NCBI RefSeq assembly: GCF_001506165.1
Contig: NZ_CP011427.1
Location: forward strand, 806,001 to 870,000
From: Pantoea vagans
Lineage (GTDB): Bacteria; Pseudomonadota; Gammaproteobacteria; Enterobacterales; Enterobacteriaceae
Direction of reading: 5' to 3'
DNA length: 64,000 bases
Positions 1-14,305 of this stretch are shown here, piece after piece. The position numbers and the translations under genes are program-made. The notes under the pieces are model-generated. The model searched no databases. It saw only the letters and a program-made list of their open reading frames with translations, and was not told where the DNA came from. Numbering within the stretch: the stretch's first letter is position 1; each line of letters starts with the position of its first letter.

Positions 1-270
1 AATTCTAACAAAGACTATCGTCGTCAGCCTGGCGTAGCCGAATCGGCTATCGCGCAGATTAAAGATGGAAACCGCTCCATCATTGGCCTGATGCTGGAAA
101 GCAACATTCATGAAGGCAACCAGTCTTCTGAACAGCCGCGTAGCGAAATGAAATACGGTGTTTCTGTCACTGATGCCTGCATCAACTGGGAAACCACGGA
201 AACCTTGCTGCGTGAAATCCATCAGGATCTGCAGGGAGTGCTGTCGGCGCGTCTGTCACACGAGGTGTAA
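1..270 (+). CDS. aroF: 3-deoxy-7-phosphoheptulonate synthase (DAHP synthase), 3' end only
   Basis: The reading frame is open from the first base to a TAA at 268-270 and gives the last 89 residues. It includes the DAHP synthase stretches GNRSIIGLMLESNIHEGNQ and EMKYGVSVTDACINWE. The enzyme condenses phosphoenolpyruvate and erythrose 4-phosphate in the first step of the shikimate pathway, in the cytosol. The isozyme call (tyrosine-sensitive AroF rather than AroG or AroH) rests on tyrA following 6 bp downstream, the usual enterobacterial aroF-tyrA operon. The start, promoter and TyrR boxes lie outside the window. Confidence 0.93.
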   Translation, partial: NSNKDYRRQPGVAESAIAQIKDGNRSIIGLMLESNIHEGNQSSEQPRSEMKYGVSVTDACINWETTETLLREIHQDLQGVLSARLSHEV

Positions 271-276
271 TGAGTC

Positions 277-1398
277 ATGGTGGCTGAACTGACCGCGCTA
301 CGCGATCAAATTGATGAAGTAGATAAAGCTTTGCTGGGGCTCTTAGCTAAACGCCTTGAGCTGGTAGCCGAGGTGGGGGAAGTCAAAAGCCGTTACGGCT
401 TGCCGATTTACGTGCCAGAACGTGAAGCCAGCATGTTGGCTTCACGCCGACAGGAAGCGGAAGCGTTGGGCGTGTCTCCCGATCTAATCGAAGATGTCTT
501 GCGTCGTTTGATGCGTGAATCCTACGCGCACGAAAACGATAAAGGCTTTAAAACGCTGTGCCCGACGTTGCGTCCAGTGGTTATTGTGGGTGGCCGTGGT
601 CAGATGGGGCGTCTGTTTGAAAAGATGCTCACGCTGTCTGGCTATCAAGTGCGCATCCTCGATAAAGGTGACTGGGATCGTTCCGAGGAGTTGCTCAAAG
701 ATGCGGGTATGGTGATGATCAGTGTGCCGATCCACCTGACTGAACAGATTATCTCTGAGCTACCAAAGTTACCGGAAGACTGCATTTTGGTCGATCTGGC
801 ATCGGTGAAGAACCGTCCGCTACAAGCGATGCTGGCTGCACATGCTGGGCCTGTACTGGGTCTGCACCCGATGTTTGGGCCAGATAGCGGCAGCCTCGCG
901 AAGCAGGTAGTGGTCTGGTGTGATGGTCGTCAGCCGGAAGCTTACCAATGGTTCCTTGAGCAGATTCAGGTGTGGGGCGCGCGTTTGCATCGTATCAGTG
1001 CGGTTGAACACGATCAGAATATGGCCTTTATTCAGGCATTGCGCCACTTTGCCACTTTCGCCTATGGCCTGCATCTGGCGGAAGAGAATGTGAATCTGGA
1101 TCAGCTATTGGCATTGTCGTCGCCTATCTATCGTCTTGAACTGGCGATGGTGGGGCGTCTGTTTGCGCAGGATCCACAGTTGTACGCAGACATTATTATG
1201 TCATCGGAGAGCAATCTGGCGTTGATTAAGCGCTACTACCAACGCTTTGGTGATGCGATTACCTTGCTGGAGCAGGGCGACAAGCAGGCATTTATCCAAA
1301 GCTTTGAGCGAGTTGCGCATTGGTTTGGTGATTACGCCCAACGTTTCCTGGTCGAGAGCCGCAGTATGCTGCGCTCGGCAAATGACAGCCGGCAATAA
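277..1398 (+). CDS. tyrA: Bifunctional chorismate mutase / prephenate dehydrogenase
   Basis: This 373-residue cytosolic protein converts chorismate to prephenate and then to 4-hydroxyphenylpyruvate for tyrosine synthesis. Residues 1-90 form the AroQ-type mutase helix domain ([19 protein letters not shown], then VGEVKSRYG). A Rossmann NAD domain follows with [11 protein letters not shown] near residue 100, then the dehydrogenase core with [16 protein letters not shown]. Its length matches E. coli TyrA (373). The ATG at 277 follows aroF by only 6 bp, so the two genes should be co-transcribed. The third glycine of the usual GGGGQMG motif is Arg here, which is a conservative oddity. A hairpin terminator lies just downstream. 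Confidence 0.97.
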   Translation: MVAELTALRDQIDEVDKALLGLLAKRLELVAEVGEVKSRYGLPIYVPEREASMLASRRQEAEALGVSPDLIEDVLRRLMRESYAHENDKGFKTLCPTLRPVVIVGGRGQMGRLFEKMLTLSGYQVRILDKGDWDRSEELLKDAGMVMISVPIHLTEQIISELPKLPEDCILVDLASVKNRPLQAMLAAHAGPVLGLHPMFGPDSGSLAKQVVVWCDGRQPEAYQWFLEQIQVWGARLHRISAVEHDQNMAFIQALRHFATFAYGLHLAEENVNLDQLLALSSPIYRLELAMVGRLFAQDPQLYADIIMSSESNLALIKRYYQRFGDAITLLEQGDKQAFIQSFERVAHWFGDYAQRFLVESRSMLRSANDSRQ

Positions 1399-1400
1399 AA

Positions 1401-1430
1401 GAAAAGGCATCCGCAAGGATGCCTTTTTAC
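1401..1430. terminator. Bidirectional Rho-independent terminator between tyrA and pheA
   Basis: The inverted repeat AAGGCATCC / GGATGCCTT with a GCAA loop is followed by T5 on the plus strand and preceded by an A-run. It can therefore stop both convergent genes. Confidence 0.85.
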
Positions 1431-1432
1431 TT

Positions 1433-2596
1433 TTACAGGCGTGGTTCCACAGGCACAACATTTTCACCTGGATAGCATCCCAACACTTTCAGTGAAAGGG
1501 TCATTTCACGCAATTCCTTCAGGGCGAGCTGCATACTTTCTGATTGCAGATTGCCCTGCACATCAATGTAAAACATCTCTTCCCACGGATTGCCGTTAAT
1601 CGGACGGTTCTCCAGCTTACTCATGATCAGATTATGGTTCCGCAGTACCAGCAACGCGTCGACCAACGCACCGGCTTGCTGGCCCGTTGCCATGATCAAT
1701 GTGGTTTTGGCTGGTACCTGGCTGGAGACTTCAACTGGCTTACGAGCCAGAACGATAAAGCGCGTGTGATTTTGCTGTTGATTTGCCAAATCACGTTCCA
1801 GCACCTGCAAGCCATACAATTCCCCGCCCGCTTCACTCCCCAACGCTGCAACTTTCGGTGAGTTCATGGCTGCCACTTTTTCCATGGCGGCAGCGGTGCT
1901 TTCGGTGTACTCAATTTTCCACTGCGGGAAGCGATTAATGAACTGGCTGCACTGCTGGAAAGGTTGTGGATGGCTATAAACCGTCTCAATTTGCTGCAGA
2001 TCGGTATTACCGTTGATTAACACACAGTGTTCGATGGGGATGGTCAGTTCACCCACGATGGAGAGTGAGGTTTGTTGCAGCAGGTCATAAACATCATTGA
2101 TTGAACCTGAGCTGGTGTTCTCAATCGGCATCACTGCGTAATCGGCCTGGCCAATCTCCACCTGATGAATGATGTCATGGAATTTCAGACAACCGATTTC
2201 AACCATTGAATCAAAATGGCGCGCCGAGTACTTACGTGCAGCAAGGTGAGAGTAAGAACCTTTCGGGCCGAGGAAGGCGATACGTGGTGCGTGTGCATGT
2301 GGATGATTGAGATTCTTTTGCAGTAGCGCTTGTTGGGTGAGAACCGAATCTTCAATGACGAGTTGGAACAAACGTGTAATGTAGTGTGCATCCAGCTGAT
2401 GTTTCTTGCCCAATGTAATCAGCGTTTCCAGCAGTGCGCGCTCGCGTTCAACGTCACGAATGGGGCGATGTGTGGCCAGTTTGGCTTGGGCCACTTCAAC
2501 CGCCAGCGAACGACGTTCAGCCAACAGCGTTAACAGCTTTTCATCAACGGCGCTGATTTTATCGCGTAATGCCAGCAGCGGATTTTCGGGGTTCAT
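1433..2596 (-). CDS. pheA: Bifunctional chorismate mutase / prephenate dehydratase
   Basis: The 387-residue P-protein makes phenylpyruvate from chorismate. The N-terminal AroQ mutase ([21 protein letters not shown]) is followed by the dehydratase domain ([19 protein letters not shown] near residue 105, then [18 protein letters not shown]) and a C-terminal ACT regulatory domain with the ESRP-like stretch [20 protein letters not shown], the phenylalanine-binding region. The ATG at 2596 was chosen because MNPENPLL matches the family start and an AGGTGAG Shine-Dalgarno lies just upstream; the longer frame to 2665 would read through the attenuator hairpin. The length agrees with E. coli PheA (386). 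The gene is regulated by the pheL attenuator. Confidence 0.97.
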   Translation of the reverse strand: MNPENPLLALRDKISAVDEKLLTLLAERRSLAVEVAQAKLATHRPIRDVERERALLETLITLGKKHQLDAHYITRLFQLVIEDSVLTQQALLQKNLNHPHAHAPRIAFLGPKGSYSHLAARKYSARHFDSMVEIGCLKFHDIIHQVEIGQADYAVMPIENTSSGSINDVYDLLQQTSLSIVGELTIPIEHCVLINGNTDLQQIETVYSHPQPFQQCSQFINRFPQWKIEYTESTAAAMEKVAAMNSPKVAALGSEAGGELYGLQVLERDLANQQQNHTRFIVLARKPVEVSSQVPAKTTLIMATGQQAGALVDALLVLRNHNLIMSKLENRPINGNPWEEMFYIDVQGNLQSESMQLALKELREMTLSLKVLGCYPGENVVPVEPRL

Positions 2597-2621
2597 AGGG
2601 CTCACCTGTAAAATGTCCAAT

Positions 2622-2648
2622 AAAAAAGCCTCCCGGTTGGGAGGCTTT
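2622..2648 (-). terminator. pheA transcription attenuator (terminator hairpin)
   Basis: On the minus strand the hairpin AAGCCTCCC / GGGAGGCTT is followed by a T6 run 26 bp before the pheA start codon. A competing partner (CTGATTGGGAGGCG, minus strand, around 2682-2696) overlaps the pheL stop and can form the antiterminator. This is the classical Phe-tRNA-sensed attenuation arrangement. Confidence 0.9.
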
Positions 2649-2694
2649 GTTGTTCGTCTTCGCATTCATTTTCACATGACGAATCGCCTCCCAA

Positions 2695-2742
2695 TCAGGG
2701 GAAGGTAAAAAAGAATGCGAAGAAGAACGGTAAATGTTTCAT
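2695..2742 (-). CDS. pheL: pheA operon leader peptide
   Basis: A 15-codon ORF on the minus strand reads MKHLPFFFAFFFTFP, with seven phenylalanines. It is nearly identical to E. coli PheL. An AGGAAA Shine-Dalgarno lies just upstream. Ribosome stalling at the Phe codons when Phe-tRNA is scarce would favour the antiterminator and allow pheA transcription. It is too short for ordinary gene calling. Confidence 0.95.
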   Translation of the reverse strand: MKHLPFFFAFFFTFP

Positions 2743-2798
2743 GTGTGTTTCCTGTAAGAAGTGAAGTGAGATTAACCGCAGTGCTCAAAAGCTGTCAA

Positions 2799-2824
2799 TA
2801 AAAAACGCGCCCGTAGGCGCGTTG
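2799..2824 (-). terminator. Rho-independent terminator of raiA
   Basis: The hairpin AACGCGCC / GGCGCGTT around GTA... reads into a T6 run on the minus strand 16 bp after the raiA stop. Confidence 0.8.
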
Positions 2825-2839
2825 CTGGAAAATGGGGGG

Positions 2840-3166
2840 TTATCCTGCAGGGGTGAAATCTTTCATACTGCTGGTAGCACGACGTGCTTCGGGTTTGTGT
2901 TGCGCTTTATTGAGTTGTCGTTCCAGCTTGGCAATCAGGTCATTGATGGCCGTATACATGTCTTCGTGTTTCGCGCTGGCGACCAGCGTGCCGTTTGGCG
3001 TATTGATTGTGGCATCAGCCACAAATTCTTTTGGCTCTTTCGATAACACGATATGCGGGTTAATCAGGTCAGTTTGCCATTTTTCCAGCTTGGCGAGACG
3101 GTCTTCGACATGGTTGCGGATTGCCGCAGTGATATCCATTTGTTTGCTGGTAATGTTCAGAATCAT
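2840..3166 (-). CDS. raiA: Ribosome-associated translation inhibitor RaiA (pY/YfiA)
   Basis: This 108-residue protein belongs to the HPF/RaiA sigma-54 modulation family ([30 protein letters not shown]; beta-alpha-beta-beta-beta-alpha fold with [21 protein letters not shown]). It binds the 30S decoding channel in cold shock and stationary phase and blocks initiation. The short C-terminal tail after the last helix ([18 protein letters not shown]) fits RaiA rather than the shorter HPF. An AGAGG Shine-Dalgarno precedes the ATG. Between pheA and bamD is the E. coli arrangement. Confidence 0.95.
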   Translation of the reverse strand: MILNITSKQMDITAAIRNHVEDRLAKLEKWQTDLINPHIVLSKEPKEFVADATINTPNGTLVASAKHEDMYTAINDLIAKLERQLNKAQHKPEARRATSSMKDFTPAG

Positions 3167-3388
3167 AGTTAAACCTCTCTGTCATTTCCGTCTGGGTAGG
3201 TCCAGCATACCGCGGATATTAAGAAAATATGTGATCTAGATCACATTAGGATGTCACTTTTTGTCAAGGCCAGTGAATTGTGAGAAAGGCTGAGAAAGTC
3301 ACGGAAAATGCTTGAAGCACAAAGGTGAACGGGGCAAGATTGATGAGTTAACCGCAGCGGAAAATCAGTAAGTTGGCTGATTTTTCAG

Positions 3389-3422
3389 CAAAAAAAAGCA
3401 GCCATTACGGCTGCTTTTTTTA
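3389..3422. terminator. Terminator downstream of bamD
   Basis: AAAAAAAGCAGCC / GGCTGCTTTTTTT around ATTAC is a symmetric hairpin with A- and T-runs. It lies 12 bp beyond the bamD stop on the minus strand. Confidence 0.85.
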
Positions 3423-3433
3423 TGGGCAGTAAA

Positions 3434-4174
3434 TCAAAACTGGCTATTCGCCGCGATGATTTTTGCCACCTTATCGGCTTCTGCTGTCAACTGCAGCTGG
3501 CGATAGGCATTTTCCATCAATGGCAGTGCTTTATGTGTGGCTTCGGTGTCCGGGAAATCTTTCATCATCCCTTCAACGCGGTTAACAACGGCGACATAGG
3601 CACCACGCTTGGTATAGAATTGCGCCACCGAGAGTTCATACTTCGCCAGACGCTCTTTCAGGTAGGCTAAACGTTTCTGCGCATCATCAGCATATTGGCT
3701 GTTAGGATAACTGCGCAGTAACTGAGAGAAGTCACGGAAAGCATCACGAGCGTGCGTCGGATCACGATCAGAACGATCGATACCGAAGAAGCCCTGCAGT
3801 GCAGAATCATCCAACGCCATATCCGTCAGACCTTTCATATAGATGACGTAGTCGATGTTTGGATGAGTCGGATTGAGACGCATAAAGCGTGCGATAGCGG
3901 CTTGCGCCAGTGGCAGATCGGCATTTTTGTAATACGCGTAGATCAAATCCAGCTGTACTTGCTGCGAATAAGGACCAAATGGATAGCGGTTATCCAGTGC
4001 TTCCAGTTGCTTAATCGCCGCTTTAAAGTTACCGTCCTGCAGCTTTTGCTGGGCTGTGGCGTAAATTTCAGATGGCGGGCTGTCCGGGACCGGATCCGAT
4101 GAGCCGGAACAACCCACCAGAGCCAGGCTCAGGCTCAATGTGGCAGCAGCCACCAGATGTTTCATACGCGTCAT
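3434..4174 (-). CDS. bamD: Outer membrane assembly lipoprotein BamD
   Basis: This 246-residue lipoprotein is the essential partner of BamA in beta-barrel insertion, anchored in the inner leaflet of the outer membrane. The signal peptide ends in the lipobox LVGC (Cys near residue 22). Five TPR-type repeats follow ([35 protein letters not shown], then [35 protein letters not shown]). Almost every residue aligns with E. coli BamD (245 aa). It is divergent from rluD, as in E. coli. The Bam partner bamE is also in this window at 57.5 kb. Confidence 0.97.
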   Translation of the reverse strand: MTRMKHLVAAATLSLSLALVGCSGSSDPVPDSPPSEIYATAQQKLQDGNFKAAIKQLEALDNRYPFGPYSQQVQLDLIYAYYKNADLPLAQAAIARFMRLNPTHPNIDYVIYMKGLTDMALDDSALQGFFGIDRSDRDPTHARDAFRDFSQLLRSYPNSQYADDAQKRLAYLKERLAKYELSVAQFYTKRGAYVAVVNRVEGMMKDFPDTEATHKALPLMENAYRQLQLTAEADKVAKIIAANSQF

Positions 4175-4304
4175 GACGAAATGATTATCCTCAAAGTGTT
4201 GTAGCGGAAGCTGTCCGTTAAGCTCCCGGTTATGGCCTGGTACGATAGCACATTATATTAAACGGCATCGCCGTGAAAACCCAACGTTAACGAAGAAGCT
4301 GTAT

Positions 4305-5285
4305 ATGGCACAACAAGTTCAACTCACCGCAACGGTGTCCGAAGCACAGCTTGGACAACGCTTAGATCAGACTTTGGCGGAATTGTTCCCTGATTATTCA
4401 CGTTCTCGCATAAAAGAGTGGATCCTCGAGCGTCGCGTCAGCGTCAACGGCACCATCATCGACAAACCGAAAGAGAAAGTTTTCGGCGGTGAGCTGGTGT
4501 CAATCGATGCTGAAATCGAAGAAGCACAACGCTGGGAAGCGCAAGATATTCCCTTGAACATCGTCTACGAAGATGACGATATCCTGGTCATCAACAAGCC
4601 GCGTGGCCTGGTGGTGCATCCGGGGGCCGGTAACCCAGATGGTACCGTGCTGAATGCGCTGCTTTATCATTACCCGCCCATCGCCGACGTTCCGCGTGCA
4701 GGCATTGTGCACCGTCTCGATAAAGACACCACGGGATTGATGGTGGTGGCGAAGACAGTTCCGGCACAAACACACTTAGTGGAAACACTGCAACTGCGTG
4801 AAATCACCCGTGAGTATGAAGCGGTGGCGATTGGCACCATGACGGCAGGTGGCACAGTCAACGAGCCGATGGCACGTCACTCGACTAAGCGCACTCATAT
4901 GGCTGTTCATCCAATGGGGAAACCCGCTACGACGCACTACCGCATCATGGAACATTTCCGTGCGCACACGCGTTTGCGTCTGCGTCTGGAAACCGGGCGT
5001 ACCCACCAGATTCGTGTGCATATGGCGCATATCAACCATCCTCTGGTTGGTGATCCGCTGTACGGCGGTCGTCCGCGTCCACCGAAAGGGGCATCGGATG
5101 AATTCATCGCCGCACTGCGCGGATTCGATCGTCAGGCTCTGCATGCCACGATGCTGCGTCTCTATCATCCCATCACTGGGATTGAAATGGAGTGGCATGC
5201 GCCATTACCGCAGGACATGGTCGATCTGATCGACGCACTTAAAGCGGATACTCACGAGTTCCGCGATCAGATGGACTGGCTGTGA
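4305..5285 (+). CDS. rluD: 23S rRNA pseudouridine(1911/1915/1917) synthase
   Basis: This 326-residue RluA-family enzyme isomerises three uridines in helix 69 of 23S rRNA, which are important for 50S function. An N-terminal S4 RNA-binding domain (LGQRLDQTLAELFPDYSRSRIKEWILERRVSVNG) precedes the catalytic domain. The catalytic Asp is in GIVHRLDKDTTGLMVVAKT, and GRTHQIRVHMAHINHPLVGDPLYGG is also present. Its stop overlaps the start of pgeF by 4 bp, so the two form a translationally coupled pair. Confidence 0.97.
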   Translation: MAQQVQLTATVSEAQLGQRLDQTLAELFPDYSRSRIKEWILERRVSVNGTIIDKPKEKVFGGELVSIDAEIEEAQRWEAQDIPLNIVYEDDDILVINKPRGLVVHPGAGNPDGTVLNALLYHYPPIADVPRAGIVHRLDKDTTGLMVVAKTVPAQTHLVETLQLREITREYEAVAIGTMTAGGTVNEPMARHSTKRTHMAVHPMGKPATTHYRIMEHFRAHTRLRLRLETGRTHQIRVHMAHINHPLVGDPLYGGRPRPPKGASDEFIAALRGFDRQALHATMLRLYHPITGIEMEWHAPLPQDMVDLIDALKADTHEFRDQMDWL

Positions 5286-6007
5286 GTGAGTGGATCATCC
5301 CGGACTGGCCTGCTCCGCAGCGTGTCCAGGCATGTTCTACCACGCGCCACGGCGGAGTCAGCGTGGCACCCTGGGATTCTTTGAATCTTGGGGTACACGT
5401 TGGCGATAATGAAATGCATGTGCTGCAAAATCGCCAACGCTTAACCGAGGGTGTGTTGCCTTCCATGCCGCAGTGGCTTAACCAGGTTCACGGACACGCG
5501 GTGGCTCGCCTACCTGCAGATGAAGCGTTGCCGAATGCTGATGCCGCCATTACGCGGGAATCGGGCGTCGTCTGTGCGGTGATGACGGCAGATTGCCTGC
5601 CTGTACTGTTTTGTAGCCATGATGGCAGTGAAGTAGCGGCCGCGCATGCGGGCTGGCGTGGGCTGTGTAATGGTGTGCTTGAGCAGACTCTGGCGCAATT
5701 TCATTGTCCCGCCAGCGCGATTCACGCCTGGCTTGGTCCGGCAATCGGGCCTGATGCGTTTGAAGTGGGTCCAGAGGTCCGCACCGCTTTTATGGCTCAT
5801 AATGCGCAAGCCGATGCGGCTTTTCGTCCGGTGGGTGATAAATATTTTGCTGATATTTGGCAATTGGCTCGCCAGCGCTTACAGGCCGCAGGCGTGCGTT
5901 CTGTCAGTGGTTCGCAGCGTTGCACGTTCACTGAGTCTGCTGATTTTTTCTCCTTCCGACGCAACGGAATCACCGGGCGTATGGCAACTTTGATTTGGCT
6001 GAGATAA
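5282..6007 (+). CDS. pgeF: Multicopper-oxidase-like purine nucleoside phosphorylase/peptidoglycan editing factor YfiH
   Basis: The 241-residue protein belongs to the YfiH/LACC1 family. The metal-binding histidine and cysteine residues are visible in NQVHGHAV, MTADCLPVLFC and AAAHAGWRGL, which make the zinc site. Family members have laccase-like or purine nucleoside phosphorylase/adenosine deaminase activity, and the E. coli protein prevents misincorporation of serine into peptidoglycan stems. The start is a GTG overlapping the rluD stop (GTGAGTGAG), giving MSEWIIPDWP, which fits the family N-terminus. It sits between rluD and clpB as in E. coli. Confidence 0.93.
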   Translation: MSEWIIPDWPAPQRVQACSTTRHGGVSVAPWDSLNLGVHVGDNEMHVLQNRQRLTEGVLPSMPQWLNQVHGHAVARLPADEALPNADAAITRESGVVCAVMTADCLPVLFCSHDGSEVAAAHAGWRGLCNGVLEQTLAQFHCPASAIHAWLGPAIGPDAFEVGPEVRTAFMAHNAQADAAFRPVGDKYFADIWQLARQRLQAAGVRSVSGSQRCTFTESADFFSFRRNGITGRMATLIWLR

Positions 6008-6065
6008 CCTTACGCCGCAAGACGATCCAGTAGCGTATTTTTTACTCACAATGCAGGTCATTAAC

Positions 6066-6093
6066 CTTGAAAATTTGAGGGATGACCTCATTT
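6066..6093 (+). promoter_or_regulatory. Sigma-32 (heat shock) promoter of clpB
   Basis: CTTGAAA at 6066-6072 and CCTCATTT at 6086-6093 are separated by exactly 13 bp, matching the RpoH consensus CTTGAA-N13/15-CCCCATnT. The clpB start codon is 38 bp further on. Confidence 0.88.
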
Positions 6094-6130
6094 AATCTCC
6101 AGTAGCATTTTGACCTGTATTGGAGGAATC

Positions 6131-8704
6131 ATGCGTCTGGATCGTCTTACTAACAAATTCCAGTTGGCCCTTGCCGATGCTCAGTCCCTTGCTCTGGGAC
6201 ACGACAATCAATTTATTGAACCCCTTCATTTGATGAGCGCTTTGCTCAATCAGGAAGGTGGATCGGTGCGTCCATTGCTCAGTGCAGCAGGGACCGACGT
6301 CGCTGGACTTCGCTCCAGCATCGAACAAGCCATTAACCGTCTGCCTCAGGTAGAAGGCACCGATGGCGACGTGCAACCATCAGCCGATTTAATTCGCGTG
6401 CTGAACTTGTGCGACAAGCTGGCGCAAAAGCGCGGCGACAACTTTATATCATCTGAATTATTTGTTCTGGCGGCCCTCGACTCTCGCGGTTCGCTGGCGG
6501 ACATCCTTAAGTCTGCTGGCGCAACCTCTGAAAAACTCGCTAAGGCCATCGAGCAATTGCGGGGAGGAGAGAACGTGAACGATCAAGGAGCTGAAGATCA
6601 GCGCCAGGCTTTGAAAAAATACACCATTGATTTAACCGAGCGCGCCGAACTCGGCAAGTTAGATCCGGTTATTGGTCGTGATGAAGAGATTCGTCGCACC
6701 ATTCAGGTGTTGCAACGTCGTACCAAGAATAACCCAGTATTAATTGGTGAACCGGGTGTAGGTAAAACCGCCATTGCCGAAGGTTTAGCACAACGCATTA
6801 TCAATGGTGAAGTGCCGGAAGGGCTGAAAGGCCGTCGGGTGCTGGCACTGGATATGGGCGCGCTGGTGGCGGGTGCAAAATATCGCGGCGAATTTGAAGA
6901 GCGTCTGAAAGGTGTGCTGAGCGATTTAGCGAAACAGGAAGGTAACGTCATTCTGTTTATCGACGAATTGCATACCATGGTCGGCGACGGTAAGGCGGAT
7001 GGTGCCATGGATGCCGGTAATATGCTGAAACCCGCTCTGGCTCGCGGTGAGTTGCATTGCGTGGGTGCCACGACGTTAAACGAATATCGTCAGTTCATCG
7101 AAAAAGATGCTGCGCTGGAACGTCGCTTCCAGAAAGTTTTTGTGGCAGAGCCGAGTGTGGAAGACACCATCGCTATTCTGCGTGGTTTGAAAGAGCGCTA
7201 TGAGCTTCACCACCATGTGCAGATCACCGATCCAGCGATTGTGGCAGCGGCAACCCTGTCGCATCGTTATATCGCTGATCGTCAGTTGCCGGATAAGGCC
7301 ATTGATCTAATTGATGAGGCTGCATCCAGCATTCGTCTGCAGATGGATTCCAAGCCCGAGTCGCTTGACCGTCTCGATCGTCGCATCATCCAGTTAAAGC
7401 TCGAACAGCAGGCGCTGAAGAAAGAGTCGGATGATGCCAGCATCAAGCGTCTGGAGATGCTGGAAACCGAACTCGATCAGAAAGAGCGTGAATACGCCGA
7501 GCTGGAAGAAGAGTGGAAAGCAGAAAAAGCCTCTTTAACCGGCACGCAAAACATTAAGGCGGAGTTGGAGCAAGCACGTTTGTCGCTTGAGCAAGCGCGA
7601 CGTGTGGGCGACCTTGGCCAAATGTCGGAACTGCAATACGGCAAAATTCCTGAACTGGAAAAACAGCTAGCCGCTGCGACCCAGTCAGAAGGCAAAACCA
7701 TGAAGCTGTTACGCAACCGCGTGACGGATGTGGAGATTGCCGATGTGCTGGCGCGTTGGACGGGTATTCCAGTGGCGCGCATGATGGAAGGTGAGCGTGA
7801 AAAATTACTGCGTATGGAGCAGGAACTTCATGCCCGTGTGATTGGGCAAAATGAGGCGGTGGAAGCCGTATCCAATGCTATTCGCCGTAGCCGTGCAGGT
7901 TTATCCGATCCTAATCGTCCGATTGGTTCGTTCCTGTTCCTGGGGCCAACCGGTGTCGGTAAAACCGAACTGTGTAAAGCATTGGCCAATTTCCTGTTCG
8001 ACAGCGACGACGCCATGGTGCGTATTGATATGTCGGAGTTCATGGAGAAACACTCTGTCTCACGTTTAGTGGGGGCACCTCCGGGCTATGTGGGTTATGA
8101 AGAGGGGGGATATCTGACGGAAGCGGTACGTCGTCGCCCTTATTCCGTCATTTTACTGGACGAAGTTGAGAAAGCGCACCCTGACGTGTTCAACATTTTG
8201 TTGCAGGTATTGGATGATGGACGCTTAACCGATGGTCAAGGCCGGACTGTTGATTTCCGTAATACGGTGGTAATCATGACATCTAACCTTGGATCGGACT
8301 TGATTCAGGAGCGCTTCGGGTCACTGGATTATCCTGAAATGAAAGATATGGTGATGTCTGTGGTTGGGGCGCATTTCCGTCCAGAGTTCATTAACCGTAT
8401 TGATGAGGTGGTGGTGTTCCATCCACTGGGAGAAAAACACATTGCCTCAATCGCGCAGATTCAGCTCCAGCGTTTGTATAAACGTCTGGAAGAACGTGGC
8501 TACCAGTTACATATCACCGATGCCGCGCTGAAGCTGCTGGGCGAGAATGGTTACGATCCAGTGTACGGTGCGCGTCCATTGAAACGTGCGATTCAACAGC
8601 AAATTGAAAACCCGTTGGCGCAGAAGATTCTTTCTGGTGCTTTCGTTCCGGGCAAAACCATTGAAATGGATGTTAAAGACGATGCCATCGTCGCACATCA
8701 GTAA
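6131..8704 (+). CDS. clpB: ATP-dependent disaggregase ClpB (Hsp100)
   Basis: This 857-residue AAA+ hexameric disaggregase works with DnaK/DnaJ/GrpE to resolubilise aggregated proteins in the cytosol. It has an N-terminal Clp repeat domain (1-145), NBD1 (Walker [15 protein letters not shown] near 206, Walker [10 protein letters not shown]), a long coiled-coil middle domain (about 410-525, [18 protein letters not shown]), and NBD2 (Walker [15 protein letters not shown] near 605, Walker [15 protein letters not shown]). The ATG at 6131 has a TTGGAGGAATC ribosome site and gives the exact E. coli length. An internal GTG start is listed separately. Confidence 0.98.
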   Translation: MRLDRLTNKFQLALADAQSLALGHDNQFIEPLHLMSALLNQEGGSVRPLLSAAGTDVAGLRSSIEQAINRLPQVEGTDGDVQPSADLIRVLNLCDKLAQKRGDNFISSELFVLAALDSRGSLADILKSAGATSEKLAKAIEQLRGGENVNDQGAEDQRQALKKYTIDLTERAELGKLDPVIGRDEEIRRTIQVLQRRTKNNPVLIGEPGVGKTAIAEGLAQRIINGEVPEGLKGRRVLALDMGALVAGAKYRGEFEERLKGVLSDLAKQEGNVILFIDELHTMVGDGKADGAMDAGNMLKPALARGELHCVGATTLNEYRQFIEKDAALERRFQKVFVAEPSVEDTIAILRGLKERYELHHHVQITDPAIVAAATLSHRYIADRQLPDKAIDLIDEAASSIRLQMDSKPESLDRLDRRIIQLKLEQQALKKESDDASIKRLEMLETELDQKEREYAELEEEWKAEKASLTGTQNIKAELEQARLSLEQARRVGDLGQMSELQYGKIPELEKQLAAATQSEGKTMKLLRNRVTDVEIADVLARWTGIPVARMMEGEREKLLRMEQELHARVIGQNEAVEAVSNAIRRSRAGLSDPNRPIGSFLFLGPTGVGKTELCKALANFLFDSDDAMVRIDMSEFMEKHSVSRLVGAPPGYVGYEEGGYLTEAVRRRPYSVILLDEVEKAHPDVFNILLQVLDDGRLTDGQGRTVDFRNTVVIMTSNLGSDLIQERFGSLDYPEMKDMVMSVVGAHFRPEFINRIDEVVVFHPLGEKHIASIAQIQLQRLYKRLEERGYQLHITDAALKLLGENGYDPVYGARPLKRAIQQQIENPLAQKILSGAFVPGKTIEMDVKDDAIVAHQ
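6562..6577 (+). promoter_or_regulatory. Internal ribosome-binding site and GTG start for the short ClpB isoform
   Basis: GGGAGGAG at 6562-6569 is followed by a GTG at 6575-6577, codon 149 of clpB. E. coli also starts its N-domain-less ClpB-80 isoform at Val149. The strong Shine-Dalgarno inside the coding region supports the same dual product here. Confidence 0.8.
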
Positions 8705-8716
8705 TTTGAACTGACC

Positions 8717-8743
8717 AAAACGGGCCTTCGGGCCCGTTTTTTT
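8717..8743 (+). terminator. Rho-independent terminator of clpB
   Basis: AAAACGGGCC / GGCCCGTTTT with a TTCG tetraloop and a T7 run, 13 bp after the clpB stop. Confidence 0.92.
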
Positions 8744-8799
8744 ATGGCGCATCACAAGAAACAGGTCGGTTTTACATCGTTTGGGTTAAAAGTTGAGCT

Positions 8800-8853
8800 G
8801 TCGTGCAAAAACTTTAAATTAGCGCTTGTCAGCCCAAAAGAAATCCCTATACT
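8800..8853 (+). promoter_or_regulatory. rrn P1 promoter with UP element
   Basis: TTGTCA at 8826-8831 and TATACT at 8848-8853 are separated by 16 bp, followed by a GC-rich GCGCCACCACTG discriminator. This is the hallmark of stringently controlled rRNA P1 promoters. An A+T-rich stretch (AAAAACTTTAAATTA) just upstream of the -35 is a likely UP element for the RNA polymerase alpha C-terminal domains. Fis sites were not resolved. Confidence 0.9.
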
Positions 8854-8946
8854 GCGCCACCACTGAGACGGCAAAGCGGCAACGCAGACGGCTCAGCAGG
8901 GAGTGAAGTGATTCACCCCGCCAGAGAAAAGCGCTGAAAAAAGTGT

Positions 8947-8974
8947 TTGACTCTGAAGGAGGAAGGCGTAATAT
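8947..8974 (+). promoter_or_regulatory. rrn P2 promoter
   Basis: TTGACT at 8947-8952, a 16-bp spacer and TAATAT at 8969-8974, about 120 bp after P1. This is the standard tandem rrn promoter arrangement. Confidence 0.85.
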
Positions 8975-9014
8975 ACGCCACCTCGCAACAGCAGCTTAAG
9001 GCGCTGATTGCACC

Positions 9015-9025
9015 GCTCTTTAACA
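9015..9025 (+). promoter_or_regulatory. rrn leader boxA antitermination element
   Basis: GCTCTTTAACA is the boxA sequence bound by NusB/NusE in the transcribed rRNA leader. A second copy (TGCTCTTTAACAA, 11155-11167) lies before 23S. Confidence 0.85.
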
Positions 9026-9178
9026 ATTTATCAGACAATCTGTGTGGGCACTCGCAGGATTGATATCAACGTCTCCGGACGTAAAAAATATCAAGTCTCA
9101 CGAGTGAACACATAATGAAATTCATTATGACGTTTTACAGATGAGCATCGCTGCACTGGTTGCAGCAAATCAAACTTT

Positions 9179-10718
<1,540 letters not shown>

Positions 10719-10792
10719 CCTGAAGATACCTTCCCGCGCAGTGCTCACACAGATTGTCTGATAGAAAAGTAACGAGCAGAAAAAACCTCTAC

Positions 10793-10869
<77 letters not shown>

Positions 10870-10876
10870 AATTTCT

Positions 10877-10956
10877 CCTCATGCTGCGTTAAAGCGCCGC
10901 TCGTATAGTGAACTATACGTCGCGACCCTTTGCCTTGCCTGAGAAGAAATTAGCAT
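10877..10956. repeat. Imperfect palindromic element in the Ile-Ala tRNA spacer
   Basis: The spacer contains GCTGCGTTAAAGCGCCGC, GTATAGTGAACTATAC and CGCGACCCTTTGCC in a nested dyad arrangement (core GTATAG...CTATAC). It resembles dispersed enterobacterial spacer stem-loops. It has no coding content and is probably part of pre-rRNA folding. Confidence 0.5.
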
Positions 10957-11018
10957 TCTTCGTGAGAAGGATGTGACTCCTGGTGAGTGGTAGTAGATGG
11001 TCTCTGCAGTAACTGTAT

Positions 11019-11094
11019 GGGGCTATAGCTCAGCTGGGAGAGCGCCTGCCTTGCACGCAGGAGGTCAGCGGTTCGATCCCGCTTAGCTCCACCA
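11019..11094 (+). tRNA. alaT-type: tRNA-Ala (TGC anticodon)
   Basis: The 76-nt cloverleaf GGGGCTATAGCTCAGC...AGCTCCACCA has anticodon TGC at 11052-11054 and encoded CCA. With tRNA-Ile it defines an Ile-Ala type rrn operon. Confidence 0.97.
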
Positions 11095-11154
11095 TTACAG
11101 TGACTCAAACCAATACTTCAGAGTGTACCGGCAACGGTGTGCTGCGAAGTATTA

Positions 11155-11167
11155 TGCTCTTTAACAA
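11155..11167 (+). promoter_or_regulatory. Spacer boxA antitermination element before 23S
   Basis: TGCTCTTTAACAA lies 130 bp before the 23S gene. It renews Nus-factor antitermination for the long 23S transcript. Confidence 0.8.
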
Positions 11168-11296
11168 TCCGGAACAAGCTGAAAATTGAAACGACGTGTC
11201 GGTTCATTTCTCCGTAATAAGAAATGAATGATGACATGTTCGAGTCTCTCAAATGCTTGCAGCTTGCATGCGTTGTAAAACGCCTGTGGGTTGTGA

Positions 11297-14202
<2,906 letters not shown>

Positions 14203-14305
14203 ACAACGCCAGAGGCGTTTTTGAGAAGACGCAAAAGTAGATTTTCAGCTTAGTTCACCGGATTTTAGATTTAGTTTTGTTCTGCGGACATGAGTCCGAA
14301 GGATT

